DNA from: Colocasia esculenta
Lineage: Eukaryota > Streptophyta > Magnoliopsida > Alismatales > Araceae
Reading direction: 5' to 3'
Length of the DNA: 64,000 nt
NCBI GenBank assembly: GCA_014218235.1
Contig: CM024760.1
Coordinates: 140,011,245-140,075,244 of the forward strand
The notes beneath the pieces were generated by a model. The model saw only the letters and a list, made by a program, of their open reading frames with translations. It searched no databases and was not told where the DNA came from. Position 1 is the stretch's first letter, and every line of letters starts with the position of its first letter. Shown piece by piece: positions 1 to 9,736 of the stretch. Position numbers and translations under genes: made by a program.

Positions 1-671
1 TGCAGTGCAAGCCTGAATCCATCGTCCCCGAACTTACCCAACTCAACGGCCTATCCAACGATTAACAATGTGCACCTGGATTATCACTGTTTTTGGTAAA
101 GGGGAACTCCAATCCCAGAGCACACTGAGAACCATCCGGTCCTTGAAATGATATAATAGGTAGAATACCATATAGTAATGCGGGGGAGTAAGGGAAGAAA
201 TACTTACCTGACTTACCTGTGACGACCTCTTTTCGTAATTTTCTAATTTTTTTTTTATAATAAATAGACATAATAAGCACAAAAGTGACAATATATACAC
301 AAACATAATCAAACAAATAAATACACTAAGCACAGACATGGAAATGACACATCAGATAAAGAGGCTACGCCCTGGGTGACCGTGACATAATAGCGGTGCC
401 CCGCTATGTCGCGACTTGGTCGCGTCATATCACGGCGTCGCGACTCCGACCGAACTCAGAAAATGCAAAAGCCTCAAGCTTATCTCTATCATAACACTCC
501 TAGATTACCATTAGGATTCCTAAACCTCTCCTAATCTTATCCTATCACCTAGTTACGGGATTGGGATGTGTTTTCACCCCCCTAGGGCTCTATAAATAAG
601 TGGTTTGGGGTGTTAATCCCGCAGCTAATTCTCTGCTTCCTCTCTTCTTCAGTTTTCTCTCTCCTGCAGCC
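1..671 (+). promoter_or_regulatory. Upstream region and promoter of antisense gene A in E0
   Basis: Bases 1-260 align with 7030-7290 of E1, so this block is conserved between the two elements although no convincing ORF spans it. A pair of N14 half-sites lies at 390-444. A TATA box (TATAAATAA, 591-599) precedes a pyrimidine-rich leader and the ATG at 672. The same order of half-site array, TATA and ATG occurs in E1. A short minus-strand ORF with a hydrophobic start at 43-339 has no counterpart in E1 and was not accepted. Confidence 0.6.
390..444. promoter_or_regulatory. N14 half-site array, E0 gene A promoter
   Basis: There are two overlapping inverted pairs. The first is ATAGCG (390-395), 14 bp, CGCGAC (410-415). 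The second is GTCGCG (419-424), 14 bp, CGCGAC (439-444). The second pair is exact to the E0 consensus RTCGCG-N14-CGCGAY. The array ends about 150 bp upstream of the TATA box. Confidence 0.75.
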
Positions 672-2153
672 ATGAAGAGAAGTTTTTCAGCTTTCTAAGA
701 GGAAGTCCCTCCTTACTCCGGTCCAAGAGAGGCTAGGGAGTCCTATGCCAAGCTCCAACAGCTTTCTTCCATCCCAGGGCACATATGCATGCGCCCGAAG
801 CTCCAAGTAAGTCTTCTTCTTTCTCCTAAAACCTAAATTTCTGCTCTGTTTTCCCTTTTTTTTTTTTTTTTTTGCTCTTCTTCTTTCTTTCCAATCTCAA
901 ATTCTATCTTCTTCAATCAGATCTTACCGGGCCAGAGAAGGTTTTCTAAAGTATTCTGGTTGGCTCCCATGATCGAGCTTCTCCCTCCTGCCTCAATCCG
1001 GCAATTGAAAGAGTGGGGACTCTACACAGTGTTCGTTCTCGCCAAGCAATATCACATATTCGTGCACGTATGGGATAGCATCACGGCACTGGTTGAGCTG
1101 TGGCACCCGCAGACTCACACCTTCGTCTTCTCCAAATTCGAGGCTACGATCCTGCTGGAGGAATTGGAGATCATGCTCGGGCTCCCAAAGTACAAGCGTG
1201 GCGAAGAGTACGCACTCTCCCACACCGTGGCACCGATCAACTCGTGGGGAATTATGGGCGAGATCACCATGAGAAAGGCAGACTTGCAAAGCATGACAAG
1301 CCGGCACTTCGTGCATCTCCTACCAATCGCCCAATGGATCACTTCTCAATGCAAGCGTCGGACCGGGAACCATCTTGCCATCGCTAAAGCGGCCGCCATC
1401 TGCATCTGCGACATTATACTCTTCCTGGCCGAAGATGGAGCTGTCTCTATCGCCAACCTGAGCATCATCAACTCCATCTTGGAAGGTATGAATATCGACC
1501 AAGCGATCCTGGGTTACCTGTATGCCGGACTAACCTCTGCAGCCACCGGGGGCCCCTTCTATGGCTCTGTCGTCGCCCTCGAGCTCTGGATGGGCATGCA
1601 CATCAACATCCAGGCGATGGATACCTTGGGTACGGAGTGCAAGACAATGACGACCCAAGCGTGGTGTAAAACTGCCCATCACCCGCTGGCTTATGTGGGC
1701 GGCCCGCTCCATATGACGACCCAAGCGTGGTGTAAAACTGCCCAAGTGAAGGGCTTGAAGGCGTGGCACGAGTACTTCAAGCAAATGACCATGGCGGCCT
1801 TTGAAATACACCCGCGCTTCCTCCACAACCAGACGATCCATGTACCTCAGCGTCTCGGGCTAGCACTCCGCCTTCTGGGCAATGAAGCCCTCGTCAACTA
1901 CAACCCAGACCGGTGTTATCTGCAGTGCGGGATGGCCCGCACCGTGGTTCCGTATCTCTCGCACTACCCGGCTATTCAACAAAGGAAGATGGGCGATGAA
2001 TAGGACGAGAGGGATGTGCGGAGCGCCATGGTGCACTGGGAGGGGTGTGCTACGAGTTCCGTCCAGGCAGAAGCGGAAGAGGAAGATGAGGACATGATCA
2101 GAGAGTACGTGGAGGCGCTTAAGAAGCTCCAACCAGCTACTGTGGAAGCTTGA
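672..2153 (+). pseudogene. Gene A of E0: two-exon PMD/DUF7745-like accessory gene, decayed
   Basis: Exon 1 is 672-806, ending at a GTAAGT donor. Exon 2 starts at 921 after TCAATCAG and stays in phase 0. The product aligns along its length with gene A of E1, including the block ALVELWHPQTHTFVF, which resembles the core of the plant mobile domain ('RW-P-THTF'), and a later AGLTSAATGGPFYGS block. It is antisense to E0. It is broken by TAA at 696-698 in exon 1 and TAG at 2001-2003; the frame then runs on to TGA at 2151-2153 and still matches the C-terminus of the E1 protein. An internal 32-bp duplication adds 22 codons. The biochemical function is unknown. Plant mobile-domain proteins occur both as host nuclear factors (MAIN/MAIL) and inside transposable elements. 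The family assignment is by eye. Confidence 0.7.
1647..1744 (+). repeat. 32-bp direct duplication inside gene A of E0
   Basis: Bases 1647-1678 and 1713-1744 are identical 32-mers with a 66-bp period. They encode MTTQAWCKTA twice, in frame. The E1 copy has only one counterpart, after its HPLNFIGG block, so the first copy here is the extra one. Confidence 0.9.
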
Positions 2154-2323
2154 GGATAGGTAGACTGATGTAGGAAAGATGTCAGATGGTAGTTAGGGCA
2201 GGAATTTGCATTTATTTGAATGTAGGAAGAATTTGGAAGATGTATTGATTAATTTGAAATGAATTTCCTGTTTGGCGCAATGGGCTCTGTTTATAACGCG
2301 ACAGCATAGGGAGTCGCCTTAAG

Positions 2324-2367
2324 GTCGCGACAAGGTGGGGCGTCGCGACGTCCCAGGGTGGTGCGAC
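2324..2367. promoter_or_regulatory. N14 half-site array between genes A and B of E0
   Basis: GTCGCG (2324) is followed after 14 bp by CGCGAC (2344). GTCGCG (2342) is followed after 14 bp by TGCGAC (2362). Further half-sites surround them (2295-2316 and 2372). The position matches the N9 array of E1 at 9390-9505. Confidence 0.75.
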
Positions 2368-2560
2368 ATTAATGCGACGGCCTGCTGAGTCACGACTCGA
2401 ACCGAACATTCAAAACGCAACCAGCCTTCCATTTCCCCCTTTCTTGGCATTCAAACCGCCGAGCCAACCCTTCTCTTTGCAACCTTCGAACCTCTTGCGA
2501 TTTGCTTCCTTCTTTCTTCAATCTTTCCCCTTTTCTGAACCTTAGTCACCCACCATTGCC

Positions 2561-4926
2561 ATGGAAGGAGGAGGAAACGCCGGAGAGGGCTCTTCTCGGG
2601 CGAAGCGGCACGCGGAGCAGCGGAGCTCCCAGTGCCGGATGGAGGCGCCTCCGGCGGAGGAGGCGGAGACGGACGTCGAGATGGAGGTAGAGGAACAGAC
2701 GGAGGGCCCTACCATGGATGTGGAGACGACGAGGAAGAAAAGGGAGAAAGCCATGAAATCGGTAAGTAATCGGACCCTAAACCGTGTATGAAGGGGTTGG
2801 GATGGTAGAAGAAGCCTCTAGAGAGCGATTTATAGGGCATGAAGCCCATGGGAAAGAGGATCGGACAAAGGAGGCTCCGGCCAGTCCATTCCTGAAGACG
2901 CGACGGCGCGATCCACCGCAACAACAGTAGTCACGGAGGCCTCGCGTGCCGCGACCATGTCGCGACAGAGCGGGGTGACGCGGCCTTATCACGGCCTAGG
3001 GAGGCGACGCGATAAGGTCACAGCGCACCGCCTTGTCACGACATGGTCGCGACCTTTAAAGGGGGCGCGACTCAAACCGAGGACCTAAAACTTGACTGCT
3101 AACCAACCCCCCCCCCCCCCCCCTTTTCATGTAGGGCGAGATGAGGGCGCGGGTATCTTGGACCTTGGTTCTAGCTGTCTTCTTAGCTTTTCCCCCCTTC
3201 TAGAGAGAGAGACTGGAGGAGATGGGTTTTGGGGAAATCTTTAGAATGGAAAGGATGAGGCCGGATCCTGCTCTCACCCAGGCTCTGCGGAGCAGGTGGG
3301 ATACGGAGGCAACTGCCTTCGTATTCCCATGGGGACATATGATCCGCAGCCTAGAGGATGTAAGCCAGATCACCGGGCTCCGAGTGTCTGGGAAGCCAGT
3401 GAGCGGATTCACCTATCCCTGCTACCACAACCTGGCTGAGCGACTCCTAGGGCTACCTGTAGACCATAGGTCTTCCCTAGTCCCCAGGGTAGAGCTACAG
3501 GAGAGTCTGGGGCTGTTTGATGTAGGGAAGAAGGCAGGGGAGACCATAGATGAGCACTTTGAGAGGCTGGTTCGGGTGAGTCAGCGGGAGCTGGCGAGCG
3601 AGCCAGGGGCGGAGGCGGACTTGGACTTGCATCGCTTCCTCGTCCTCTTTCTTGGTAGACTTTTGTTTGCCACGAGGGGCGACGTAGTTCATTCCGTTTC
3701 TTGCCTCTGCTGGAAAATTTGAGCGAGGTGGGGGGCTATGCCTGGGGAGCGGCATTCCTGGTGCACCAGTTCGACAGTTTGGGCGCCTCCGAGCGGCAGA
3801 CCTCAACGAGAGGATTCTTCCCCTTTCTCCAGGTATACTACTTCTCCCTAACCCTTGAACTTAACTGCATTTTGCTTTAAACTGCGATCTAATCCCCTTC
3901 TTACTTTGCAGGTCTAGACTTACCTCCACCTCCCAGGCCTAGGGAGAGGGATCCTCACATGGCCAGGCCTCGTGCCCATTGCACGTCATTGGGATTCTCG
4001 CCGGGATACCCGCAACCTCGGCGATCAGTTAGCAGGCCTCCAGGAGGCCACTGACAGCTACCCACACTTGGATGTAAGTGCTCTAACCTTTCTCTTCATG
4101 AATTAGTGCTTGATTTGATATAACTGCTTGATGACTGATTGTGCTTTGATGTGTAGGTGGTGTGGCAGCCATATTTGGAAGAGAGCAACGAGGGACAGCC
4201 TTAGTTGGTGCAGGCCCTCCCCTACTTCAGTAGGTCAGTGTGGGTGCATGCACTCAACCTTGTGCTACCTCTGCATCTATTCCTATGCCAGTGCTCGCTA
4301 GGACTTCGGCAGAGTGCTGTAGAGGTCCCTACTCGTGACCGGTTCTGCAGACCCAGTCGGAGCTTCCGGGGGCTCCACGACACGACCGACTGGCATGAGC
4401 GGGCAAAGGAACAAATCCAAAATTGGGAGCACCGGGGCAAGGCTGTCAAGTCTACCGTGACCACGTACGATGCGTACCTCCAAGCATACGCCTTGAAGTA
4501 CGGAGGAAAGGTGTACAAGAGTGCCTGACACCAGGTAAAACCCCTAAACTACAACTCTTTGAATTTGATTTTATGGAATTGAACTAATGAGTTGGACATG
4601 GACTGCAGGTGGACGTGGCTGGCGAGACTGCATCACTCCGAGCCCTGCTCTACTCAGCGACACAAGATTGCGAGGTGGCGCAGAAGGAGGCAGAGCAGCT
4701 GGTAAGTACTTACTCAGACTTCGGTACTTAACCACTTTCAAAGCTGATTTGGAGATTTAACATGTGTTTTCTTGTGCAGCGGAGGGAGTTGGAGAGAGTA
4801 AGGAGTGCCACAGCTACTGGTGCCTCCTCCTCGAGAGCAACGGAGAGCACCCAATCGGATCTAGAGGAACGACTGGTGGCTATAGTCAGGCGCGCGGAGG
4901 AGACACAGAGGGACCTAGAGGAACGG
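2561..4926 (+). pseudogene. Gene B of E0, exons 1-6: plant mobile domain gene, decayed and split by E1
   Basis: The exons are 2561-2761, 3135-3832, 3912-4073, 4157-4534 (or 4510), 4609-4701 and 4780-4926, bounded by GT/AG sites. Exons 3, 5 and 6 are 162, 93 and 147 bp, with lengths equal or close to those of E1. The plant mobile domain is clear in exon 2: ALRSRWDTEATAFVFPWGHM, then SLEDVSQITGLRVSG, then YAWGAAFLVHQFDSLG. The protein continues into helical, charged exons (SDLEERLVAIVRRAEETQ). Damage includes in-frame TAG at 3201, 3915 and 4202 and a one-base frameshift near 3690. A TGA at 4526-4528, six bases before the donor, has a counterpart in E1. The last exon is at 24236-24711, beyond the E1 insertion in intron 6. 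Confidence 0.8.
2930..3071. promoter_or_regulatory. N14 half-site array in intron 1 of E0 gene B
   Basis: Five inverted pairs with exactly 14 bp between hexamers start at 2930 (GTCACG/CGCGAC), 2959 (GTCGCG/CGCGGC), 2988 (ATCACG/CGCGAT), 3017 (GTCACA/CACGAC) and 3046 (GTCGCG/CGCGAC). Successive starts are 29 bp apart. The matching intron in E1 carries the N9 array. Confidence 0.8.
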
Positions 4927-4965
4927 GTAAGTAAGATAGACCTTTTAGATTGAAAGTTATAAACA

Positions 4966-4970
4966 CCTGG
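4966..4970. repeat. Target site duplication of E1, left copy
   Basis: CCTGG directly precedes the left LTR and is repeated at 24206-24210 directly after the right LTR. A 5-bp duplication is normal for LTR-retrotransposon integrase. Confidence 0.93.
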
Positions 4971-6338
4971 TGTAATCACGGGATTGGTATCCCCTTTTGA
5001 ATTAAAAATTATGAGTATAGGGGTTGAGAACTGACCGTGATCGCCACCAGAGTAATCGCCTTGGAGATGTAGACGTGGAGGACTGACTACCTTGGAAAAG
5101 AAAGGTGAAGTAGAAGGCGTACCTGATAAAGCGACAGATGCAGTGTCACCTTCCTTTCTCCTGAACGCGACAGAGGCTATGGCGCCTTCTTGAACGCGAC
5201 AGTGGCCTTGTCGCCTTCTCTTCAGAGGGATAGAGATGTGGATTCTCGTCTTCCTGCTCCTCAGCCGGCCAAGGGACAGGAGCCTCACTTCGTTCTATCC
5301 TTCAAACACCTGCCAAGACAATTTAAACACAAAGAAAACCCATTAGAACTCGTGTATAGAAGATCTATTCAATGAAAAACGCATGTACATGAACTATTAT
5401 GGGGGGAACTCACGAGATTGGGGCTTTTAACCCCTGGGGGTGCTAAGGATAGGTGTGTGTGTCGTGTTCTAATGCGAGACTAGAAGAAAAAAAACGAACT
5501 ATGCATGCATGAAATTGATGAAATAAAGAAAAGAAGGGTGAGGAGATTGGATAGCCGGTGGGAAACCGCCCTGGGGGGCTCTTCTGAGTTGTCTGGAGAG
5601 GAAACTCTCTTCTTGGAAGATGAAGCTCTCTGGATTCCCGAACTAATGGCTCCGGCCTTTTTCAAAAAGATGGAGAAATAAGGTTTTTATGGGTGATTAT
5701 TCCCGGGTAGGTTCTGAGAGGAATAATGGGCAAGGGTCCGACTCTGGGCAAGTATGGCCGTGCAAGGGCTATTGGAACTTGGAAAGGATCATGTTAGGAA
5801 GGTCTCCTCCGAATTTGAGAGGATTTGGACTTGATTTGGACGTCCAAAAGAAGCAATTACCATCAATAGCATGGGTCCAAATTAGCCTCGGATTGAGTTT
5901 CCTGTTTAAAGTCCAAAAGGCGACGGGCAGCCTGTCGCCTTCCTGAAGGCGACGGCTCGATACGCCGCCTTCCTCATATGGAAGGCTGACTTAAGTCATT
6001 TTGCAATTTTTGGGGGATTTAAAAATACGGACTTATGAATGCGACATAGGGGCTGTCGTTTTCAGGAACGCGACATGGAGCCTGTCGCCTTCTGGACTTT
6101 TTTGCATTTTTTGCATGTACTCATGCACAGCCTTCAGATGAAATGTCGGTCTTTATATTCAGAGAAATAACGAGAGATATTTGTTTGATTTGACCAGAAG
6201 AATCCCCCAGGGCGGTGAATTAATCAAAATGATGTCATGATCGGAGAAAGCCAGCTTGACGATGATGAGCCAATGTGGGGCGTCAATGATGTGACAAGGG
6301 ATTTTGCTCGACTTATAGGTTAGAAATGGGTGTCTACA
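4971..6338 (-). repeat. E1 3' LTR (left copy)
   Basis: This 1368-bp copy starts TGTAATCACG and ends GTGTCTACA in plus orientation. It carries half-site pairs at 5131, 5167, 5196, 5920, 6041 and 6070 with 9-bp spacers, and one at 5949 with 10 bp. The sharing of the pattern with the right LTR is expected, since the two LTRs are copies of each other. Confidence 0.95.
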
Positions 6339-6352
6339 GATTGCCCCTCCTT
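6339..6352 (-). other. Polypurine tract of E1
   Basis: On the minus strand AAGGAGGGGCAATC lies directly against the LTR start TGTAGACACC, the usual primer site for plus-strand DNA synthesis. It confirms the minus orientation. Confidence 0.8.
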
Positions 6353-7456
6353 GATGCCTGCTTTCCAAGGGAGTGGAGCGATGATAGAGCGAAAGTGGCA
6401 TGAAATGGAGATGTAGCGGAGTGAAGCGGAATGAGCTGAAAAGCGGGCATCAAGGTAAAGAGACACCCATTCTTGGCGAATAAGCAGCGAGAACTATCCG
6501 ACTAACCTTGAACATGACTAAGAACAGAACGCAAGGATGGTTCCTACTGGGGACGAATAAAAGTTAAAAGAAAAGAATGATCAACCTCCTGATTCAAGAG
6601 GTACCCTAGCTATCTTTAGCGTGCAGGTTTCGTTCATTAGGGGATAGGGGCTGTCCGGCGGGTCGATTCGACTCTGGCCTTCGAGCGGGTCACGACTAAT
6701 GAGCGGATCGGGGATAAAGGGATGGCTGTTATAATGAATGGGGATGAGAGGAATCCTGCATAGAAACCATCATTGGCGGACTGAACCGAGCAGCAAACTC
6801 GAGGAAAACTTTCAAATTAGGAGTGGAATCCTTGTCTAGAAGATGAGAATCTGTGTTGGGACATCATTGGGAAGCTGACTTTGACAAATCATGATTCATG
6901 AAGCTCAAAATTTCCTACATGATGCATGCTGGGCTAAAATAAAAGGAAATCATAAAAACGAATGCAAAGAAAGGAGAAAATAACAAATATCCAAGGATAA
7001 TATTGCTAGACAATATGAGCAAGGGTCAAGACACTTTGCATCCCCGACGTGCGATAGAATCCATCGTCCCCGAGTCATATCACCCAATAGCCTATCCAGC
7101 GATTAACAGCATGCACCTAGATCATCCTCGTTTTTGATGGAGGGTAACTCAGGTCCTGAAACACACTGGGAACCAGCCGGTCCTTGAGCTGATATAATAG
7201 CGTATGTATCATATAGTAATGCGAAGGGATTAGAGTTAGAAATACTTACCTGTCTTACCTAACGCACGCGTCTTTCTGATTTTCTGGATTTTCTGATTTT
7301 TTATGGATTTTCCTGATTTTCTGATTTTTATGGATTTTCAATAATCAAAGCAATAAGATACAATGAAAGTGCACCAAATAATAAGCATTAAACACATGTG
7401 CAAAATATCTTGATCAGTTATAGAGAAACCAGTATGACACATAAACTGATAAGAAG
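6353..7456. other. Noncoding stretch of E1 between 3' LTR and antisense gene A
   Basis: No ORF here is credible. Bases 7030-7290 are conserved with 1-260 of E0, including a block rich in splice-donor-like sequence on the minus strand (ACTTACCTG at 7244-7252). The remainder is A-rich and shows nothing I recognise. Confidence 0.6.
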
Positions 7457-7542
7457 GCGACATAGGATCTGTCGCAACCCTACACTTCAGAAGGCGACGG
7501 GGTATCTGTCGCCACCTGGAAGGCGACGGGTCGATATGTCGC
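7457..7542. promoter_or_regulatory. N9 half-site array upstream of E1 gene A
   Basis: GCGAC-N9-GTCGC occurs at 7457-7475 and 7494-7512, and with a 10-bp spacer at 7523-7542. The flanks extend the symmetry to AAGGCGAC and GTCGC(C/T). The array lies 150-235 bp upstream of the TATA-like box at 7693. Confidence 0.85.
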
Positions 7543-7692
7543 TTTCACAGGTTCTGCAGCCCGAGCTCAAAAGCTTTCAGCATGGGATTAGGATTGGTCT
7601 TTTACTTGGACTCTAAGTGCCTTCCACTCAAACTCCTACTCTTAATGGGTCTCCCCTACCCTTTCCTAGCATGATTAGGAGCGTTATGGCTC

Positions 7693-7700
7693 TATAAGTA
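7693..7700 (+). promoter_or_regulatory. TATA box of E1 gene A
   Basis: TATAAGTA lies 69 bp upstream of the ATG at 7769, in the same place as TATAAATAA of E0 (591). A pyrimidine-rich leader follows. Confidence 0.65.
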
Positions 7701-7768
7701 AAGGGGTTGAGAGGCCAAATTCGGAGCTCTCATCTCTCTCTTCTCTTCTTCAAGCTTTGCATTCTCTC

Positions 7769-9220
7769 ATGGCCATGAAGAGAGCTCCTCTTGATCCCAT
7801 GGGTGGGGAGGCGGCTTATGAAGGTCCGAAGCGTGCTCGGACGGTGTATGAAGCTCTCATGAGAGTGACGGACGTCCCCAATCATCTGAGCCGGAGCGAG
7901 GAAGTGAGAGAGGTAAGTTTCTGATGTTTTGAATTTCCAATGATTTTAACTCCGAATTTGCTCATCAATTTTCTGTTCTTCCTCTCCTTCTTTTCTCTTT
8001 ATTTCTTTCTTTCCTAGGTTCTCCCCGACCCTCGCCGTTATTCTAAGCTCAATTGGATCGCCCCGATGATCAAGTCCTTACCCATGTATGTCATTAGGTT
8101 CTTGAGAGAGTGGGGTTTGGGTAGGGTTATGATAGCGGCTCACAACTACCACAAAATCTCCTTTGATTGGCATAGTCTTACAGCCTTGATAGAATTATGG
8201 CACCCACAAACCCATACCTTCATCTTCCCCAAGTTTGAGGTGACCGTCCTTTTAGAGGAGGTCGAGGCCTTCCTTGCTCTTCCCAAGACAAAACCGGGGG
8301 ATGAGCAAAACATAAGTTACACGGTTGAGCCCATTAACCCGAAGCTTATCCTAGGGGAGTTCATGACCGATCCGGGGGATGTCTACACCATAATTAGCCC
8401 ACAATTCATACATTTAGTACCATTGTCTAAGTGGGTCATGTCCAAGTGCAAGGATAAGAGCGTGGACCACCGGGAAATCGCAAAGGCCGTGGCCATATGC
8501 TTATGTGGGGTGGTGCTCTTCCCGTCCGGGGATCACCTCATAGACTATGCTAGCCTTAGTGCAATTAGTGGGGTATGGCGAGGACTCTCACTTTCTCACG
8601 CCGTCTTGGCGTATCTTTATTCGGGCCTCACTTCGGTTTCCACGGGAGGTTTCCTCTATGGCTCTATGATCCTATTGGAGTGTTGGTTGGGTGTGAGGAT
8701 AAAGTTTAAACCGGTAGCCAACCCCACCACCGATAGTAGGATTTTCGGGTGCCATCCTTTGAACTTCATTGGTGGCGCGGCCAAATTCTCCGATAAGGTT
8801 TTGTGCAGGACGGCGGACAAGAAGACTAGGAGTGCATGGCGCCATTACCTCAGCACCCTACCGGTGGAGCACTTCGCTTTGGGCATAACGGCACTTTGCG
8901 GAGCAGAGATCCGACTACCACTCGGACGCGGCTTGGATTTGCAACTCATTGGGAACATGGCGACCGTGCTCTACAACCCGCAGCGGTTCTACCTACAGAT
9001 CGGGAAGCCAAGGACGAGAGTACTTCCACCATCGCACCTACCTCCTGTGAAGAAGCGACGTTTGGGGAACCCGGAGGATGAGCAGGCCGTGCGGAGCGCG
9101 CTGGCCTTGTGGAGGGCATGCGCTACCCATGCACTCCCACCGAGACTTGACGAGGACCGGGAGACGTACCAGGCGTACCTCCTGGAGCACGAGAAGATCC
9201 GGACACTGAGGGGACCGTGA
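7769..9220 (+). CDS. Gene A of E1: intact two-exon PMD/DUF7745-like protein, antisense in the retrotransposon
   Basis: Exon 1 is 7769-7912 (48 codons, donor GTAAGT). Exon 2 is 8018-9220 (acceptor TTCCTAG, stop TGA at 9218). Both are phase 0, giving 448 residues. The start was chosen because ATG, donor and frame match the decayed E0 copy. Residues near 105-125 read LIELWHPQTHTFIFPKFE, similar to the core of plant mobile domains; a second conserved block is LYSGLTSVSTGGFLYGS. A basic patch KKRRL near residue 393 could be a nuclear signal. No membrane segment or known catalytic motif is visible. Its intron can survive a retrotransposition cycle because it is antisense to the genomic RNA. The function is unknown. 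Regulation of the host element or of its chromatin is inference from the array next to the promoter. Confidence 0.75.
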
Positions 9221-9389
9221 GCTAGAGAGATAGACCTTATTGCACTTTTGATGGGACTTGGGAAACTTGGTGGGCTTGATGTAATAGGAGATTGATTCTT
9301 GATGTAAGGAGACGTGTTATTGATGTAAGCATTGGATTATTGCAATGAGCATTGATTTTTTAGAGGTTTTTGTGCACTGGCTTGAGAAG

Positions 9390-9505
9390 GCGACGTTAGC
9401 CCTGTCGCTACCAAGAAGGCGACAGATCAACGGTCGCGACCTGAAAAGAGAAGGCGACATGAGCACCGTCGCTACCTGGGTAGAAGGCGACATAGACCTT
9501 GTCGC
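9390..9505. promoter_or_regulatory. N9 half-site array between genes A and B of E1
   Basis: Four exact GCGAC-N9-GTCGC units start at 9390, 9419, 9454 and 9487. The nine-base spacers share no sequence. The array starts 170 bp after the gene A stop and ends about 230 bp before the first gene B ATG. Confidence 0.9.
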
Positions 9506-9654
9506 GTTCACAGGTTTCGGGGCGGTTTGAATTCGGGCCGAGCACCCTCCTTTCCTCTTTCCCTCTTTCAAACTCTCCTCTTCTTTCCCTCTCCCTTCTC
9601 CGGTGACTCCGGCGATCTTCTTCCTTCCGGCCTCTCTCCGGCGAGCTCTCTCTG

Positions 9655-9725
9655 CTCTCTCTCATCTCCTTCCTCTCTCTCTCTCTTTCTCCTATCCCTC
9701 TCTCTCCTATCTCTCTCTCTCCTTC
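9655..9725. repeat. CT-rich microsatellite in the leader of E1 gene B
   Basis: The plus strand is nearly pure pyrimidine with several CTCTCT runs, just upstream of the gene B start. Pyrimidine-rich leaders of this kind are common in plant promoters. Confidence 0.6.
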
Positions 9726-9736
9726 TCGGCGGTGTG

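Noticed and set aside
43..339. 98-codon minus ORF with a hydrophobic N-terminus
   Set aside because: The hydrophobic stretch comes from A/T-rich noncoding DNA. The ORF has no counterpart in the aligned block of E1.
4728..5288. 186-codon minus ORF across the gene B exon and the E1 LTR
   Set aside because: It spans the insertion junction, so it did not exist before E1 inserted. A similar ORF in the other LTR has no protein features.
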